Below, in pieces: positions 12,028 through 23,717 of a DNA stretch of 64,000 nucleotides (positions within the stretch are counted from its first letter, which is position 1; each line of letters begins with the position of its first letter). The notes beneath the pieces are model-generated. The model did not search any database. It saw only the letters and a list, made by a program, of their open reading frames with translations, and was not told the origin of the DNA. The stretch lies in NCBI GenBank assembly GCA_021234155.1, contig JAJEKV010000241.1, positions 548,469-612,468 of the forward strand, in the 5' to 3' direction. A program made the translations under genes and the position numbers. Source of the stretch: Isoetes taiwanensis (taxonomy: Eukaryota > Streptophyta > Lycopodiopsida > Isoetales > Isoetaceae).

Positions 12028-13317
12028 ACTGCTATTCAAATGGAATGGTCATTATGGGTGAGGAATATAAAGGGTGAGATTGTTCTCACATGCAGGCAAG
12101 ATATTAATTCAATTTAGGCTAATGTACAACAGATGAATATAATTTCAATGCATGAATATTGCAGGGAGCTTGGAATTGGGATTGTTCCATATGACCCTCT
12201 AGGTAGAGGGTTTATCTCTGGCAAAACTGTGACTGAGGAGCTGGCTCCAAGCATCTTCAAAAAGGTGAAGAATATCTTGGATAATATGTATGTAGGGGTG
12301 GTTGTAATGGGTTTTCATTAATGGTTTTGTACTTTACCTTTCAGGTTGCTATACCCAGATTTTAACCAGAAAACATGGTAAAGAATAAGATACCTTATGA
12401 ACATGTAAGTCAAATCTGAAGAAAGGCCAAACCACTGGACAGTTAGCCTTGGCTTGGTTGCAAATAAGGGTGGTGATATTGGTTGCAAATAAGGGTGATG
12501 ATATGATGCATATTCTTGGGATTACAAAAACAGCTAGCCTTGGCTTGGTTGTATAATGAGGGTGATGATGTCGTGTCCATTCTTGGGACCACAAAAACGT
12601 GCCATTTTTTTTGAAAATTTGGAAGCTGAGGCTAGACTTAAGTTGACAACAAATATTTATCTTAATATTAATAAGGATATAAGGATGAGGGGGGTTTCTC
12701 ATGCCCCCTCATCTACACCCCATCAATGCATCCCCATGGTTCCCCCATAATCCCCACCGTCCACTAATCCCCACCGTCCACTGGAATATCAACAGTGGAG
12801 ATCATGACAGCTCATGGGGGAGTCATGCATATGGAATTTGATGTGGATGGGTAGCTATAGATGGGGTCATAGTTCATGGTCCTGAACCGTTGGATGAAAA
12901 GAGCAGGGCAACATTGAACCAGAATCTTATATTAGCCATATGATGTCCCACAGCATAGTAGGCCATAAGGGAGCGCATGCCCAAAGCTCATAGCCTCCAC
13001 ATTAAGTCAATTTGGGATGGCTTCTTTTCTGGCAAAGCAATAGTAGAAGAGCTTGCAGATGGTGATGTCCACAAGCAAAGGAGTTTCTATCTGCTTGCCT
13101 TTTTCCTGATTATCAGAATGCCTTTAATATGATTGTTATTTTTATGCACGTTGCATAACACTGTAGGTTCACATAGTAGTGCTCTAATGTGCATTGTCTA
13201 ATCGAGTTACTATCCAACACCCATTTAACATTCTAAATCTGCATGATTAACGTACAACGTTAGTTCTTCGTTATTCTATTAGAATGACCATTAAAGAACT
13301 GCAATTGACAGCAAGTA
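12028..13317 (+). repeat. Tandem duplication unit T2 (AKR 3' half)
   Basis: Second unit of the duplication, ending GCAAGTA like T1. It repeats the AKR exon at 12,165-12,264 with few changes (a GTCGTC to ATCTTC change near 12,250). Repeat R1 copy B and flanks (about 12,652-12,908) stand in place of the 150 bp found in T1. A short extra repeat (GGTTGCAAATAAGGGTG) occurs at about 12,458-12,496. Confidence 0.9.
12661..12900 (+). repeat. Dispersed repeat family R1, copy B
   Basis: Shares start, internal G-run/C-run hairpin (GATGAGGGGGG against CCCCCTCATC) and the GAACCGTTGGATGAAAA end with 1245-1460. It also contains a short tandem of TAATCCCCACCGTCCACT at about 12,748-12,782. It sits inside unit T2 and is absent from T1. 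Confidence 0.6.
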
Positions 13318-13689
13318 GCAACTAGGCCTACCTTGCAACAATGCAATCCAGTTATTTTTTTAATTGAATCTTTGTTGAGTAGAATAATTTTTTGTTAGAA
13401 AAAGCGTAACATTCTCGATAGGCACTCAGAGATATTGTTTTCCAAGTGATTGAAGAAGTATAGGCACTCAGAGATATTATTTTCCAGGTAGTTGAAGAAG
13501 TATAGGCACTCGAAGTTATTGTGTTTCAAGTACTTGAAGAAGTATCACGCACTGCCATGTAAAGTCTATTGGGAAGATAAAAAGCTTAAAAAGATTGTCG
13601 ACATGCTACTTTCTAGTGAAGTTCTTGAAATAAATATACGATATTTTTATTCAAATGTTTATCACTTTCCATTTGCATCTTCATGTAGA

Positions 13690-13985
13690 CTCATCCAAAG
13701 TCTCTTCTTGAGAACATTGTATGCGATAAAGTCGTTAAAGTCCTCGATGAAAGACCAAGTTTAATGCCTGGCAAAAGAGTACAAAGGCCAAGTTTAATGG
13801 CTGCAAAAAGAGGTGGTGCTCTAGACCAACTAGTCTTAGTATGGGTTCTCAATAAAGAAAATGACATTACACCTATTCTTGGCACAATGAAGCTTAAAAA
13901 TCTCATAGAGCATATTTCAACACTGAAATTGTATCTTTCTAAGAATATTGAGGAGGTTGTGCCTCTTAATGTTGTTGTTCTCTTA
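13690..13985 (+). pseudogene. Third aldo-keto reductase C-terminal fragment
   Basis: Reads LDQLVLVWVLNKENDITPIL followed by GTMKLKNLIEHISTLKLYLS, matching the AKR C-terminal block (LALAWVLHQGDDVVPIPGT, then KIKNLEENI). The preceding part (from about 13,690, SHPKSLLENIVCDK) matches the SHPRF..ENL block. An internal duplication of RPSLM..KR lies at 13,764-13,812. It lies in one open frame with weak conservation. It is either the last exon of the same ancestral gene or a remnant of a further tandem copy. Confidence 0.7.
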
Positions 13986-14125
13986 ATGTCATTGCTGGGA
14001 ATAAACGACCTAATATGTCATCAACATGAATACATATAAGCACACCACCACTTTCATAATGTTGTTGCTCTCTTAAAGTTATTGCTGGGAATAGATGACC
14101 TGATATGTGATCCACATGGATACAT
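13986..14125 (+). repeat. Short tandem repeat
   Basis: Two adjacent units of about 83 bp sharing TTATTGCTGGGAATAAACGA / ATAGATGACC and ACATATAAGCACACCACCA. Confidence 0.7.
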
Positions 14126-14339
14126 ATAAGCACACCACCAGTTCAAGTTGGCAACGTGCTGAAAAGTGAACTCATAACTATATAAGAATAGTATCGTATT
14201 CTATTCTATTTAGTCTATCTTTTGTAATGGGAGAAATACATTCAGATCTTCTCTGATTGTAAACAACTGCATGGGATATACAAGATCATGCTCGTGTTTC
14301 ATGTACTAATATGGTAACCAAATGGAAACTGCATATCCA

Positions 14340-14436
14340 AGATTCTTTTGCCTAAAGATGTCAAGCTTGAGAAGATAAAGGCTTTGCTGAAGAATGGGGT
14401 TTTGAAGGTTAGATTTCAAAGAGGATTTTACGTTCA
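14340..14436 (+). pseudogene. Possible small heat-shock protein C-terminal scrap
   Basis: One frame reads LLPKDVKLEKIKALLKNGVL followed by KV, resembling the end of the HSP20 alpha-crystallin domain (LP..V....IKA.LKNGVL.V). No other part of an HSP20 is visible nearby, and the frame runs into unrelated sequence. The match is short, so chance or another family is possible. Confidence 0.35.
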
Positions 14437-16230
14437 TGCATTTCTTGAGCCCTTCTGGCTGATGCGATTTGCTGCATGTAACTCAGATGGTGAGTTTTTT
14501 GCATGCACTAGAGTCACTTAGCTTATGTACGTTTGCTTTGAAGCCACTTGAGTTTGTGGATCTTGGAAGTACACCCAGTGTTGTAGACATAATATGCTAA
14601 GATCTTGCACAATAAATTGCAGGATGTAGAGTTGCTCACAACCAACAAATTATGACTTCTATTTTACTGTTCCAAGTATTGCAATAAGAGTGTTTCATTA
14701 AAGAGTATATGTCTGCAGAAACCAAAAAGCTGGAGTTCTGTCCCATTTCTGTCATGTTTGCAAGGTAAACGCCTGATCCGTAAGATTGCTTTAGATACCC
14801 CTTTTATTTTATGAGAGAGTTGTATAAATATTTCAGCATGTACCCAGCATGAACATGGGCATGAAACACTTCATCTTCTATAGAAAATGTCATTGATGCC
14901 TAATAACGAAATGTTTGTGAGCTACCTTTCCGTATGTAGTTATGTTGGTCTTATTTGTGGACTTTTACTCCTATATTGGGATATGCAGCTTTTGTTATAA
15001 CATACATTAAGAACATCCAATTTATTATACGTAAACGGTATGTTATATAAAGCTTTGCTTAGACTTTATTGAGCACAGTATAAGAGTACTGAAAATGAGA
15101 TGCCAGCAGTATACAACTTATACAATGCTTTCTACAGATTGGAGGTTGGAAGTTGGAGAAGGATGGAGTTGCTAATTCATGTGGTTGCAGCAGATAGGTA
15201 AGTTGCATTTGTATCGATGAACAAATTTGATCCATAATCCACAACTTTTTGTGTGCTTGATACTCATTTTATCATCATTGAATATGTCAATCCGGGGTTT
15301 GGCTCTCATTGTATTCTTGCAACAGTGATTTCAAAGAGGTATCTCTTTTATTGTTACAAGAATTCATACACTGATCATATTTCGTTTGCTGTGATTTGCA
15401 GGACATGAGCGTTTGCTTTGTTGGTGTTCTCCCGCAAAGAGAAACATCATAGGTTTTGGCTTTACACGTTCTATTGACGGCTTTTATCATTCATGGCTTT
15501 TGTTCTATAAACAAAATGCCATGGCTTTTTATCTCTTTATGCTTTTGATTAAACCCTATTTTTCTTGCTTGCCTTTAAAATCTGTCGCATGTTGGTTAGA
15601 AATGGATTCTGATTTACTTCTTCTTTTGCGTTCTAGGGTATAAGGAGCACAAAGGTTGAGGGACTTGAACAACCTTGAGCTTAAAATTGGAAGGTTCCGT
15701 TCAAAGTGATTATGGCTTTTTACATTTGTTTGAGGGCTTGCCCAAGGACTGACAATGATGTAGTGGCATTTGATTAATGAAGACTTTATAAACATCTACA
15801 GCCTTTTGCATGTATAGTTGCAAGACGCAAATATCGAGGTTGGGAAGAAGGCTAGCAGACATAAAATTCACAGAAGCAAAGAGAACGAATCAAATGGCTT
15901 CTAGCAAGCCATTACCATGTGTGATACCACAAGTCAGATGGAATATGAACTTTTGTACAAGTTGCAACAAACCATTGTTATAGATACTACCATTTCCAGT
16001 CCTGATAGTGGTGGGTAGCACCTTTCAAAGCCATGATGTTCATTAGATGTATTCATCGTTAAGATTATTGCATGTGTTGTGCAGCCTGATTTAATCTCTG
16101 ATCTTAAAGGCATGTGCATTGTCTAAATTTCTTCCATGTGTATTCCACTACTTAGCTAATTTGAGGCGCTTAGTTGTTGAGTCCGCCCTCAACTGTTGAT
16201 CCATGCCCCTGTGATATTTTAAGTGGCAGA
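14437..16230. other. No recognised gene
   Basis: Intron-like AT-rich sequence. Short frames at 15,287-15,795 and elsewhere have no motif I recognise. Confidence 0.3.
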
Positions 16231-16327
16231 CCTTGGAGCTTCATATGGAGTTGATGTGTCCCCTGTAGCACTGGGAGGACTTCTTAGACTGAATATTTCA
16301 CTTAGGTTTCTTGCAATAATAGTTTTT
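16231..16327 (+). repeat. Local direct repeat D2, copy 1
   Basis: About 97 bp, nearly identical to 16,811-16,907 (shared TTGATGTGTCCCCTGTAGCA and TGAATATTTCACTTAGG). Confidence 0.85.
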
Positions 16328-16810
16328 ATGTTGGGGCATATATATTATGGTTGTATTATGGCTGAAGTAGTCAAATAATGCCGTTAAAGTAGTTTGGTCT
16401 GTTGTTGACGATTTTATTATCTTTTCTTTATCATAAAGAAACTAAGAAAGAAACTTTCTATGGTGTTCACAAACATTCTATCTCAATAAATTTAATATTC
16501 CTGAATGGCATTTGCAGGTTTTGTCAAGGTTATCAGACTTTGGTGCAATGCCTTTTTGTCGCCATACAACGAGGAGTAAACGAGCCATCAAGCATATTAA
16601 ACGTGCTATCATTCTAGATGTTTCCAGCTCACCAGTTGGCTCAGGTCGTGTAACATCACTCATCCAAATGCTGTTAACTAGTAGGCTTGGTATAACTTAA
16701 CTTAGGTAAAGGTTTCGTCCAGTTATGGAATTTCCCATGCTAGCGTCCTATATCTCTTTGTAACAACTGTTATGTCTTTTATTGATTAAGCAAGTATACC
16801 ATTTTGGACA

Positions 16811-16907
16811 CCTTGGAGTTTTTTATGGAGTTGATGTGTCCCCTGTAGCATTGGAAGGACTTCTTGAACTGAATATTTCACTTAGGCTTCTTGAAATAAT
16901 AGTTTTT
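16811..16907 (+). repeat. Local direct repeat D2, copy 2
   Basis: Second copy of 16,231-16,327, 580 bp downstream, same strand, about 10 scattered differences. Confidence 0.85.
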
Positions 16908-16963
16908 CTTACGTATTATATTATGGTTGTAGCATGGTTGTAGTTTTTGGGAGAAGTAGTCAG

Positions 16964-17411
16964 ATAACCAACACATAACTACCATTGACATTAATTAATA
17001 TAACCATTGAATCCAACACAATTAAATTAAAATCCCCCTTAAACCCCCTTTGGTTTGGGTGCATATTCACACGGGGGGTGACTCCGGGCATCGAGAGCTG
17101 TCGGATTGGCATATTCGCCCCTTATTCCTTAATCTACACCATACGTAAAGTTCCTCATTTGTGGGGTATGCAAGTACAAGATTTGCTATACTGTATAACA
17201 AGATTTGCAAAATACTATAAGATTTCAACCTAATACTATATGGTGTTGATTTCAGACGCAAAAAATACAATTATGAGGGCTCTCGCACGCCTACGCCACC
17301 CCCGCGGTGAATATGCACCCAAACCAAAGGGGTTTAAGGGGATTTTAATTTAATTGTGTTGGATTCAATGGTTATATTAATTAATGTCAATGGTAGTTAT
17401 GTGTTGGTTAT
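16964..17411. mobile_element. MITE with about 106-bp nearly perfect terminal inverted repeats
   Basis: Left arm 16,964-17,070 and right arm 17,307-17,411 are reverse complements almost base for base, from ATAACCAACACATAACTACC to GGGTGCATATTCAC. They differ essentially only in C-run lengths. A more diverged 25-bp extension of the inverted repeat follows inside. The 236-bp interior has no coding potential. No target-site duplication is evident (left flank GTCAG, right flank TATAC), so the superfamily is uncertain. The near identity of the arms suggests a recent origin. Confidence 0.9.
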
Positions 17412-18660
17412 TATACTAAAAAAATTTTTTGGCCCTTCGGGCCATAAAAAAAAAAACGGACGTGAGAATATAAAAGACATCTAAAACATGTAGCAATATG
17501 TGTTATGTAATATGCAGCATTAAGAAAAAAAAGGGAATATAGTAAAATGAAACATGACTAACTATAATATCAAAGCATAATGTAATATAATTATATATGC
17601 TATAAAAGCATTTTATTTAGAAATTTATTGAGTTATTGAAAATAGCCAAGGTATTATAATAGTTTTGGAGCACTTAAAGTGGATAGTGGTTTAAGATACG
17701 ATACAAATCTTGGTTGATTTGCCTATCAAATAGTCTGCAGAGAGATTAGCATTGTTTATTTGCGCACGTAATTGCCTTTGCTGATCTATGTCCAAACGGA
17801 TATGTGCATCAAGCATGAAGTTCTCAATTGAGCTCAGTGCGTTACGGATTGATTTGTGCCTCTTGAGCTTCAGCGACATCTTCTTGTGCAGGATGGTTTA
17901 CCTCGTACGTGATGCCTTCTGCTTGTATAACTCCCATTCGTGATGTTGAGGTTGAGCCTCGTCTGTTTCGTGCCATTCGTCTCATTGTAATAGCTGCGAT
18001 CATTAAAAAAACAACACAAGGTTAAAAGTTTCATATAGCATTATAATAAGAATAACACAAGCTTGTAATTGTAATTGTACGCGCACACCCGAGCCATTTT
18101 GATGGCCCGATAATTTTTTTTGAAGTAACACCCTCGGCCCAGGGCGTTATCTACTCCATAAAAACTAATATAGTAGATGTTATGATGTTAGATATTGTAG
18201 CATTTTATTTTTACATAGAAACTTAAACAATGGCCATAATGTTGAAGCCTAGGCTCAACATGAATGGGCAGTAGATAATGCTAGATATTGAAAGAAAGGC
18301 GACATTTTTAATTTTAAAGGGAAATAGTTAAAGGAAAGAATAGGATATTCGAGATTAGGTCACGGTTAGGGTTAGGGTTTCTGCAATGGATCGATGATGG
18401 CAGCTGCTTGCTTGAACACATGGAAATCCAATTGAATAGAAAGATGTGAGGGCCGAATCTAACTGTGGTGCTGCGAGATGTTGAAAACAGGTTATCTTAC
18501 CATGCTACACACTGGTTCCGGTGGGCTTACAGAGGGAAAGCTCAGCAGATATGGCTATGGCGGCTAGTGGCTCCAGTTTCGGCCTATGGGCGACTGGTTT
18601 TCAGAGTTTTTTGTAGCTTGATATGAGCAGTAGCTAGTTAAACGATGGAATCGGCAGCAA
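17412..18660. other. No recognised gene
   Basis: Begins with a perfect GGCCC-TTC-GGGCC hairpin between A/T runs just outside the MITE (17,420-17,454). The rest is AT-rich with a short telomere-like TTAGGG run at about 18,364-18,380. Confidence 0.3.
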
Positions 18661-18760
18661 GCAATCACTTATATGGAGAAATCGGCAACCAGTACATTGT
18701 TTACTCGGCTTTTTATGTACAGTTACAGTCGTCCACCCAGCCCGACCATTTTAGCCAGAA

Positions 18761-18870
18761 CTTTTTCCATCTCCACTTTACCATTTCAGAAATCTCCCTG
18801 CACGTTTGAATCCTGTGAACCAAGAGCAAATAACACAAGACTTTCTGTAAAATCTTTAAAGAAGATGAAT
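18761..18870 (+). repeat. Local direct repeat D3, copy 1
   Basis: About 110 bp beginning CTTTTTCCATCTCCACTT and ending near AAGATGAAT, repeated at 19,087-19,196. Confidence 0.85.
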
Positions 18871-19086
18871 ACAGTGGGAATGTTTTGGATTCAAGGAAAG
18901 GATTGGAACTGGCATGCAGATTCTAATGCTAGGTGTATTGCTAGGTTTCGGATTTGGCCCTGCCATGCAGGTTTTCGGATTAAACAGTGCAACAGGTTTG
19001 GGTTTGGCATGCAGATTCTGGGCTTCAGTTCCGTACTAAGGCACAGATGCTAAGCAGAGGGGAAGTTGCGGTTGTTATAGCCTGAT

Positions 19087-19196
19087 CTTTTTCCATCTCC
19101 ACTTCACCATGCTAGAAATCTCCCTGCACGTTACAATCTTGAGAACCAAAACCAAGTAACACAACACTTTCTGCGGAATGTTTAAAAAAGATGAAT
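19087..19196 (+). repeat. Local direct repeat D3, copy 2
   Basis: Second copy of 18,761-18,870 with about 15-20 percent differences, same strand. Confidence 0.85.
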
Positions 19197-19519
19197 GCAA
19201 TATGTAGCATAAAAAGCAAAGAACAGCAAAAACAGAAAAACACCGTATCATGCATTGTTCCAATCTCTGTCATGGAAGATTGTCTGTCATGAAAAAAGCA
19301 CAAACTTCCATACCACAACTGTTGGATGAGGATAGAGGGAGACGGATCGGCGCGACGGCACGACGGATAAAACCACCACAAGAGCTTCTGAGAGAACAGA
19401 GCTTTGCTGGGTTCATGCATATGAATAAGGAGCTCGGCATAAGAACCGTTAGATTGTTAAAGCTAATCCACATCAACGCTCCAGAAAAGCTGCACTCTAG
19501 AAATACTATTTAGTATGGC

Positions 19520-21590
19520 CCAATGAATACAGCACCGAAATCATAGGAAAACCATGCCAAAAAGCGTACAAAAACACAAAAAAAACCCCCTGTTATAATG
19601 CTACATATTGTTGACCATTTTGCTATCTTTTCTTTATCAGATATATGGACAATCAATGCCATTTTTTTGGTGTATATTAAGAATTATTATTAACACTTGG
19701 CATTGTCTTTACCAGATTGGCGAGTATGTCTACCTCAACTCTTTGTACCGTACACCTTTCAGATTGTGGGTTAGTGTCTTAAACGTATGAGCAATTATTG
19801 GATTTGTAGCACTAGGCAAGGTGAACCTTAAATTCTACTTAAGTTTTTAATTGTTGCACTGTTATTTTGTTTGGTCTAAGATTTTACATAATGGAATAGA
19901 AAATGAGTGAGGAAAAGAAAAGAAAAGAAGACGTTTGCCCATATGAGGCTGAGGCAAATAGCCTCGGGGCTGACTTTGTCCGGGTGACTAGCAAGATGTG
20001 CTAACACGTGGTATGAAGTCTGTCGGGTTAAATGAGGGTAGACCCGTGCATAGTCTTTGAGTGAACCCGTGTGGGGAGAAATTGCCATCATTCTTGGAAC
20101 TTTTTATGGATCTTTTCCTTCCTAAGAATGGTCCGATCCTCTTGCTTTTATAGGAGCAAATTTTTAGAAACAATGGCTTTTACTTTTTGATGTTATTGAC
20201 TGCCGGAACAAGGTAAAAAGTTCTTCAGCAAGCTTTCCTCTTTTGTAGAATTTAGAATAGGGTATTAAAGGTTATGCTCATATTTGTAGTTGAAACTTTT
20301 GCCAAAGATGTTTAGCTATTTTATGGCTCATTTTAACTAAATTTTAGGCAAAGAAGATAGATGGAGCCTGCCCAAATTAAGATTGTATTAGCTTTGCTTT
20401 CACCATGAGGTTGAAAATTATAGAATGACACATTTGCTTTAGCAATTTCTTCATCCTTTCCGATTTATTTGAAGGTATAATAGGTGTAGTTTATGGGTAG
20501 TACAGAATCTATGTATTCTGCTTTCCGGACAAGACATTGGACACGCTCGAGGAAAAATAGAGTTGGCATCCGAAAGACTCTTATAGGTAACTGACCCTTT
20601 TCTCGGTGGAAGCTTATTGCCACACCGAACTTTGCTTATGGAGCTCTAATAAGTTGTAAACTTAAGCATAGTTGTTTGGTAAGAAGTGTATATCTGTCTC
20701 GGTTGTGCTTTATAAGTGTCAATGGCCTTCCATTTGTGCACATAGTGTTATATGATGAATTTGGTACCTTTATCTTAGGCATGGTTGACCAAATGGTGTT
20801 GTTTCATGTTGCTTTACCAATAAGAAGACAACAGATTCCGCAAATTCAGACCATCTATTGGAGTAACGGTCAGAATTAGCAGCGCATGTGTTTCTTTGAA
20901 GCATTAAGCCTCTAAGCAGATGGATATACATTGGAATCCCTTGATACAAGTAAGCTTTGCATGAATTGGAATGGGTCCCATAGAATGGACGACTTATAAA
21001 GCTTCTTTAGCTGTCGTTCTTGCGGAGTTCATGCTTGCTTGATGTGTCCTGGAAAATAGCCACAGAATTATTTCAGTCCTTCATAAGTAGCAAATTCACA
21101 AATCTTCAGCGTTAAGTTTATTTTCCTTATGCTTGCACAATGCTCAGGTTCCAGATCATGGAAACACAATTTGAAGAGCAACATTGCAAGCAAGGGATAT
21201 GTGTTGTAAAGGCTAGGCAATAGCTGATGTTAGGAAGCTAATAAAACATCACTTTGAGAAGGGTCGAGAATGAGTTGTGGCTGCAAAAGTACCCATTTTT
21301 GTACATCTTTGTTTCACTAAACCGTTATCATGCATAGTCAAAATTCAACGTAAAAACTGCTAAGTTTTTAATTCACATGGCACTCTCTTACATGGTGTCA
21401 CATGTATTTTAATTGTAGCCATGGCAACTCAAGCATATCCACTTCAAGAATATCTTCTTTCCATTGATGGAACTCGCTATACCGTATTATGAATATCTCT
21501 TTTAAATGCTTGAGCTTTCATGGAGATCCAAGCTCATGCATTATCAGTGCCCTCTATATATGTTGATGCTGATGGGTGATATCCTAACTT
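19520..21590. other. No recognised gene
   Basis: No element ends, tRNA or convincing coding block seen. Open frames are short and unsupported. Confidence 0.3.
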
Positions 21591-21593
21591 GCA

Positions 21594-22312
21594 CACTACT
21601 AGAGAATGGGTTGTTTGCGACATTAGTTTGCGACGTATATGAAACGTCTACGTCACAAAAATCGCGTACGTTCCTATGACGTCGCGTAAAATTTAAATGA
21701 CGTCGCAGATAGAACGTCCCACGTCGCAATTGGAACGTCTGGTCAGACGTCGCAATGGCAAAAATCGAGTACTTTCCTACGACGTTGCACAAAATTCAAA
21801 CAACGTCGCACCTAGAACGTCAGACGTCACAGTTGGAACGTCTGGCCAGACGTCGCAATGGCCTACTACGTGCCACGTCGCACTAGCAACGTATCACATC
21901 GCAAGTGCAATGTCATTACAACGTGAAACGTCGCAACTGCAATGTCTCATTGCGACTTAAAGAAAAACATGGAATAAATGCAAATATGAGTTATTGAGGT
22001 GTTGGTAAGGCCTCAGGTTTGTTAGCCAGAGGTTACGGGTTCAAGTCCACGAAAAAACATTTTGGGTGCACATATATGTACGTCTTAGCAACATATGAGC
22101 GACGTCTGTAAAACGTATTTTATGCATGACGTCCATGACGTCGCTAATACATTGCACATGCGACGCGACATCGCGCTGCGACGAATCCACGGCGACGTCA
22201 TTTGCGACGAGCGGGAAACGTTATCAAAGCGTGTGCATGCGACGTTTGATGTTCTCGTTACGTCGCTAAGACGTCGCAAACGACGTCGCAAACTGCCTAT
22301 TCTGTAGTAGTG
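21594..22312. mobile_element. Non-autonomous CACTA (En/Spm-type) element, 719 bp
   Basis: The ends are CACTACTAGAGAATGGG... and, read from the other side, CACTACTACAGAATAGG..., giving a 28-bp imperfect terminal inverted repeat with the diagnostic CACTA terminus. The element is flanked on both sides by GCA (21,591-21,593 and 22,313-22,315), the 3-bp target duplication expected for this superfamily. The subterminal regions are packed with the heptamer ACGTCGC and variants in both orientations (about 21,620-21,960 and 22,080-22,290), as expected for transposase-binding subterminal repeats. There is no transposase. The AT-rich middle holds a tRNA-like B-box, described separately. Confidence 0.93.
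21985..22052 (+). repeat. tRNA-like segment inside the CACTA element
   Basis: Contains GGTTCAAGTCC, a good pol III B-box, preceded about 40 bp upstream by a weak A-box-like GTTGGTAAGG. The T-stem does not pair well, and no acceptor stem or anticodon arm is convincing. It is either a captured SINE head or a decayed tRNA. Confidence 0.35.
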
Positions 22313-22315
22313 GCA

Positions 22316-23065
22316 ACTCAAGGATAGCAAGATAGCAAGCCAGCAAATCATATATTAAAGAGACCAATTGCTGTCAATTTATCGTTATTTTACAGTTGTG
22401 TCCATTGTTGCTAACTTGATTTCCATGGATAGACAAAATTATTAATATATATCTGAATCTTCATATGGTTGGAGGTGCTTTCAAACAATTAGATCGTCTA
22501 TGCAACCTAGCCTGTATAAAATGACAAACAATTGCACATCTGTTTATAGATCTGTTGACGATGGCAAATTAAATATTGCTTTGTTTTATTTTGACAACAT
22601 GGTGTCTATATGTAAAGTTCAAAAGATATTTTAAGTAAAAAGCATCAACTGTGCTCTAGGTTTGTTGTGCATGCTTATGCATAGGTTGTTTAATGTATAC
22701 GCTATTCTAGGTTTTTCTCTTACTAGAAGCTTTGTATATTGATAGAGTTAAAGATGTTCTATTGAACTTGGAAGCATGGATTTTTAGAGATGCAAGAAGT
22801 AGAACAATGCTTCAACATGCAGGGCCATGCATCAGTGATTTATAAAGGATATTGAAGCTTTGGAGGAATATGCATCTGTATAGTTTTCTGACATATCTAG
22901 ATCGTGGTAGTGAAATGTGGCTCAGTTTGATTCAGTTGCGAGGAGCGTTCAGTTTCTTGGTCCACTAAAGAATCAGATTCAAGGAAACATTCTGCGCATC
23001 TTAAAGACCTTTTAGGTTTTGGTCCAATAACTAAAAAGATCAGGATAACACCAGGGCCAAGCATC
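22316..23065. other. No recognised gene
   Basis: Anonymous AT-rich sequence. Confidence 0.3.
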
Positions 23066-23066
23066 T

Positions 23067-23163
23067 ATCATGGTTTGATGTAGTTGTCTGCATTTCTGTT
23101 ACTGGAATTAGGCTTATCATGGTTTGATGGAGGTGTCTGCATTTCAGTTGTTGGAATCAGTCT
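23067..23163 (+). repeat. Tandem repeat, two units of about 49 bp
   Basis: ATCATGGTTTGATG.AG.TGTCTGCATTTC occurs twice in direct succession. Confidence 0.75.
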
Positions 23164-23402
23164 TATCAGACTTATGGGCATCCTTCAATGTAGATAAACT
23201 GTAGTATTATTTCATGAGCTCAAATAATCAGAAGAAAGAGACTTCTTGAACTAGTTCCCAACATGCATATGACAGGTTGGGGGCATTGATACGAGCAATT
23301 TTTGCATAATTCAGGCTTATCGGACTTATGGGCATCCTTCAATGTACATAAACTGTAGTATTATTTCATGAACTCAAATAATCAGAAGAAAAAGACTTCT
23401 AA
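23158..23402 (+). repeat. Local direct repeat D4, both copies
   Basis: A block of about 90 bp (CTTATGGGCATCCTTCAATG through AATAATCAGAAGAAA) at about 23,162-23,250 recurs at 23,319-23,400. A second shared motif, TACGAGCAATTTTTGCATAA, follows at about 23,290 and 23,414. Confidence 0.8.
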
Positions 23403-23717
23403 AAATTGGGACATTTATACGAGCATTTTTGCATAATTCGGTTGTTTTTTCTCTAGTTTATTTGCATGTTGAATGTGTGCTGTACTTTTTGGCAATTGAG
23501 TTACTAATTTCTGACTATGATACGTGTTTTTGCATGACAATGATATGCATTAGATGCAGCTCCGACTCAATAGCATATTCAGCACGTGAAATCCATAATA
23601 CAAGTTTTGATTATGTCATTTCCTGCAAATCGACACTGTCCGCTAAAGCACAAGCGTGGAGATGTGGCCACGTCATTGGGAGGCATGCATGGGTCATGGG
23701 TCGTGCATGCATGAGTC

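Noticed and set aside
17420-17454. Terminator-like GGCCC-TTC-GGGCC hairpin with A/T runs
   Set aside because: Plant nuclear DNA does not use bacterial-type terminators. It lies just outside a MITE and is probably a chance or element-edge hairpin.
18362-18382. Interstitial telomere repeat
   Set aside because: Only about two and a half TTAGGGT units; too short to be more than a telo-box motif.
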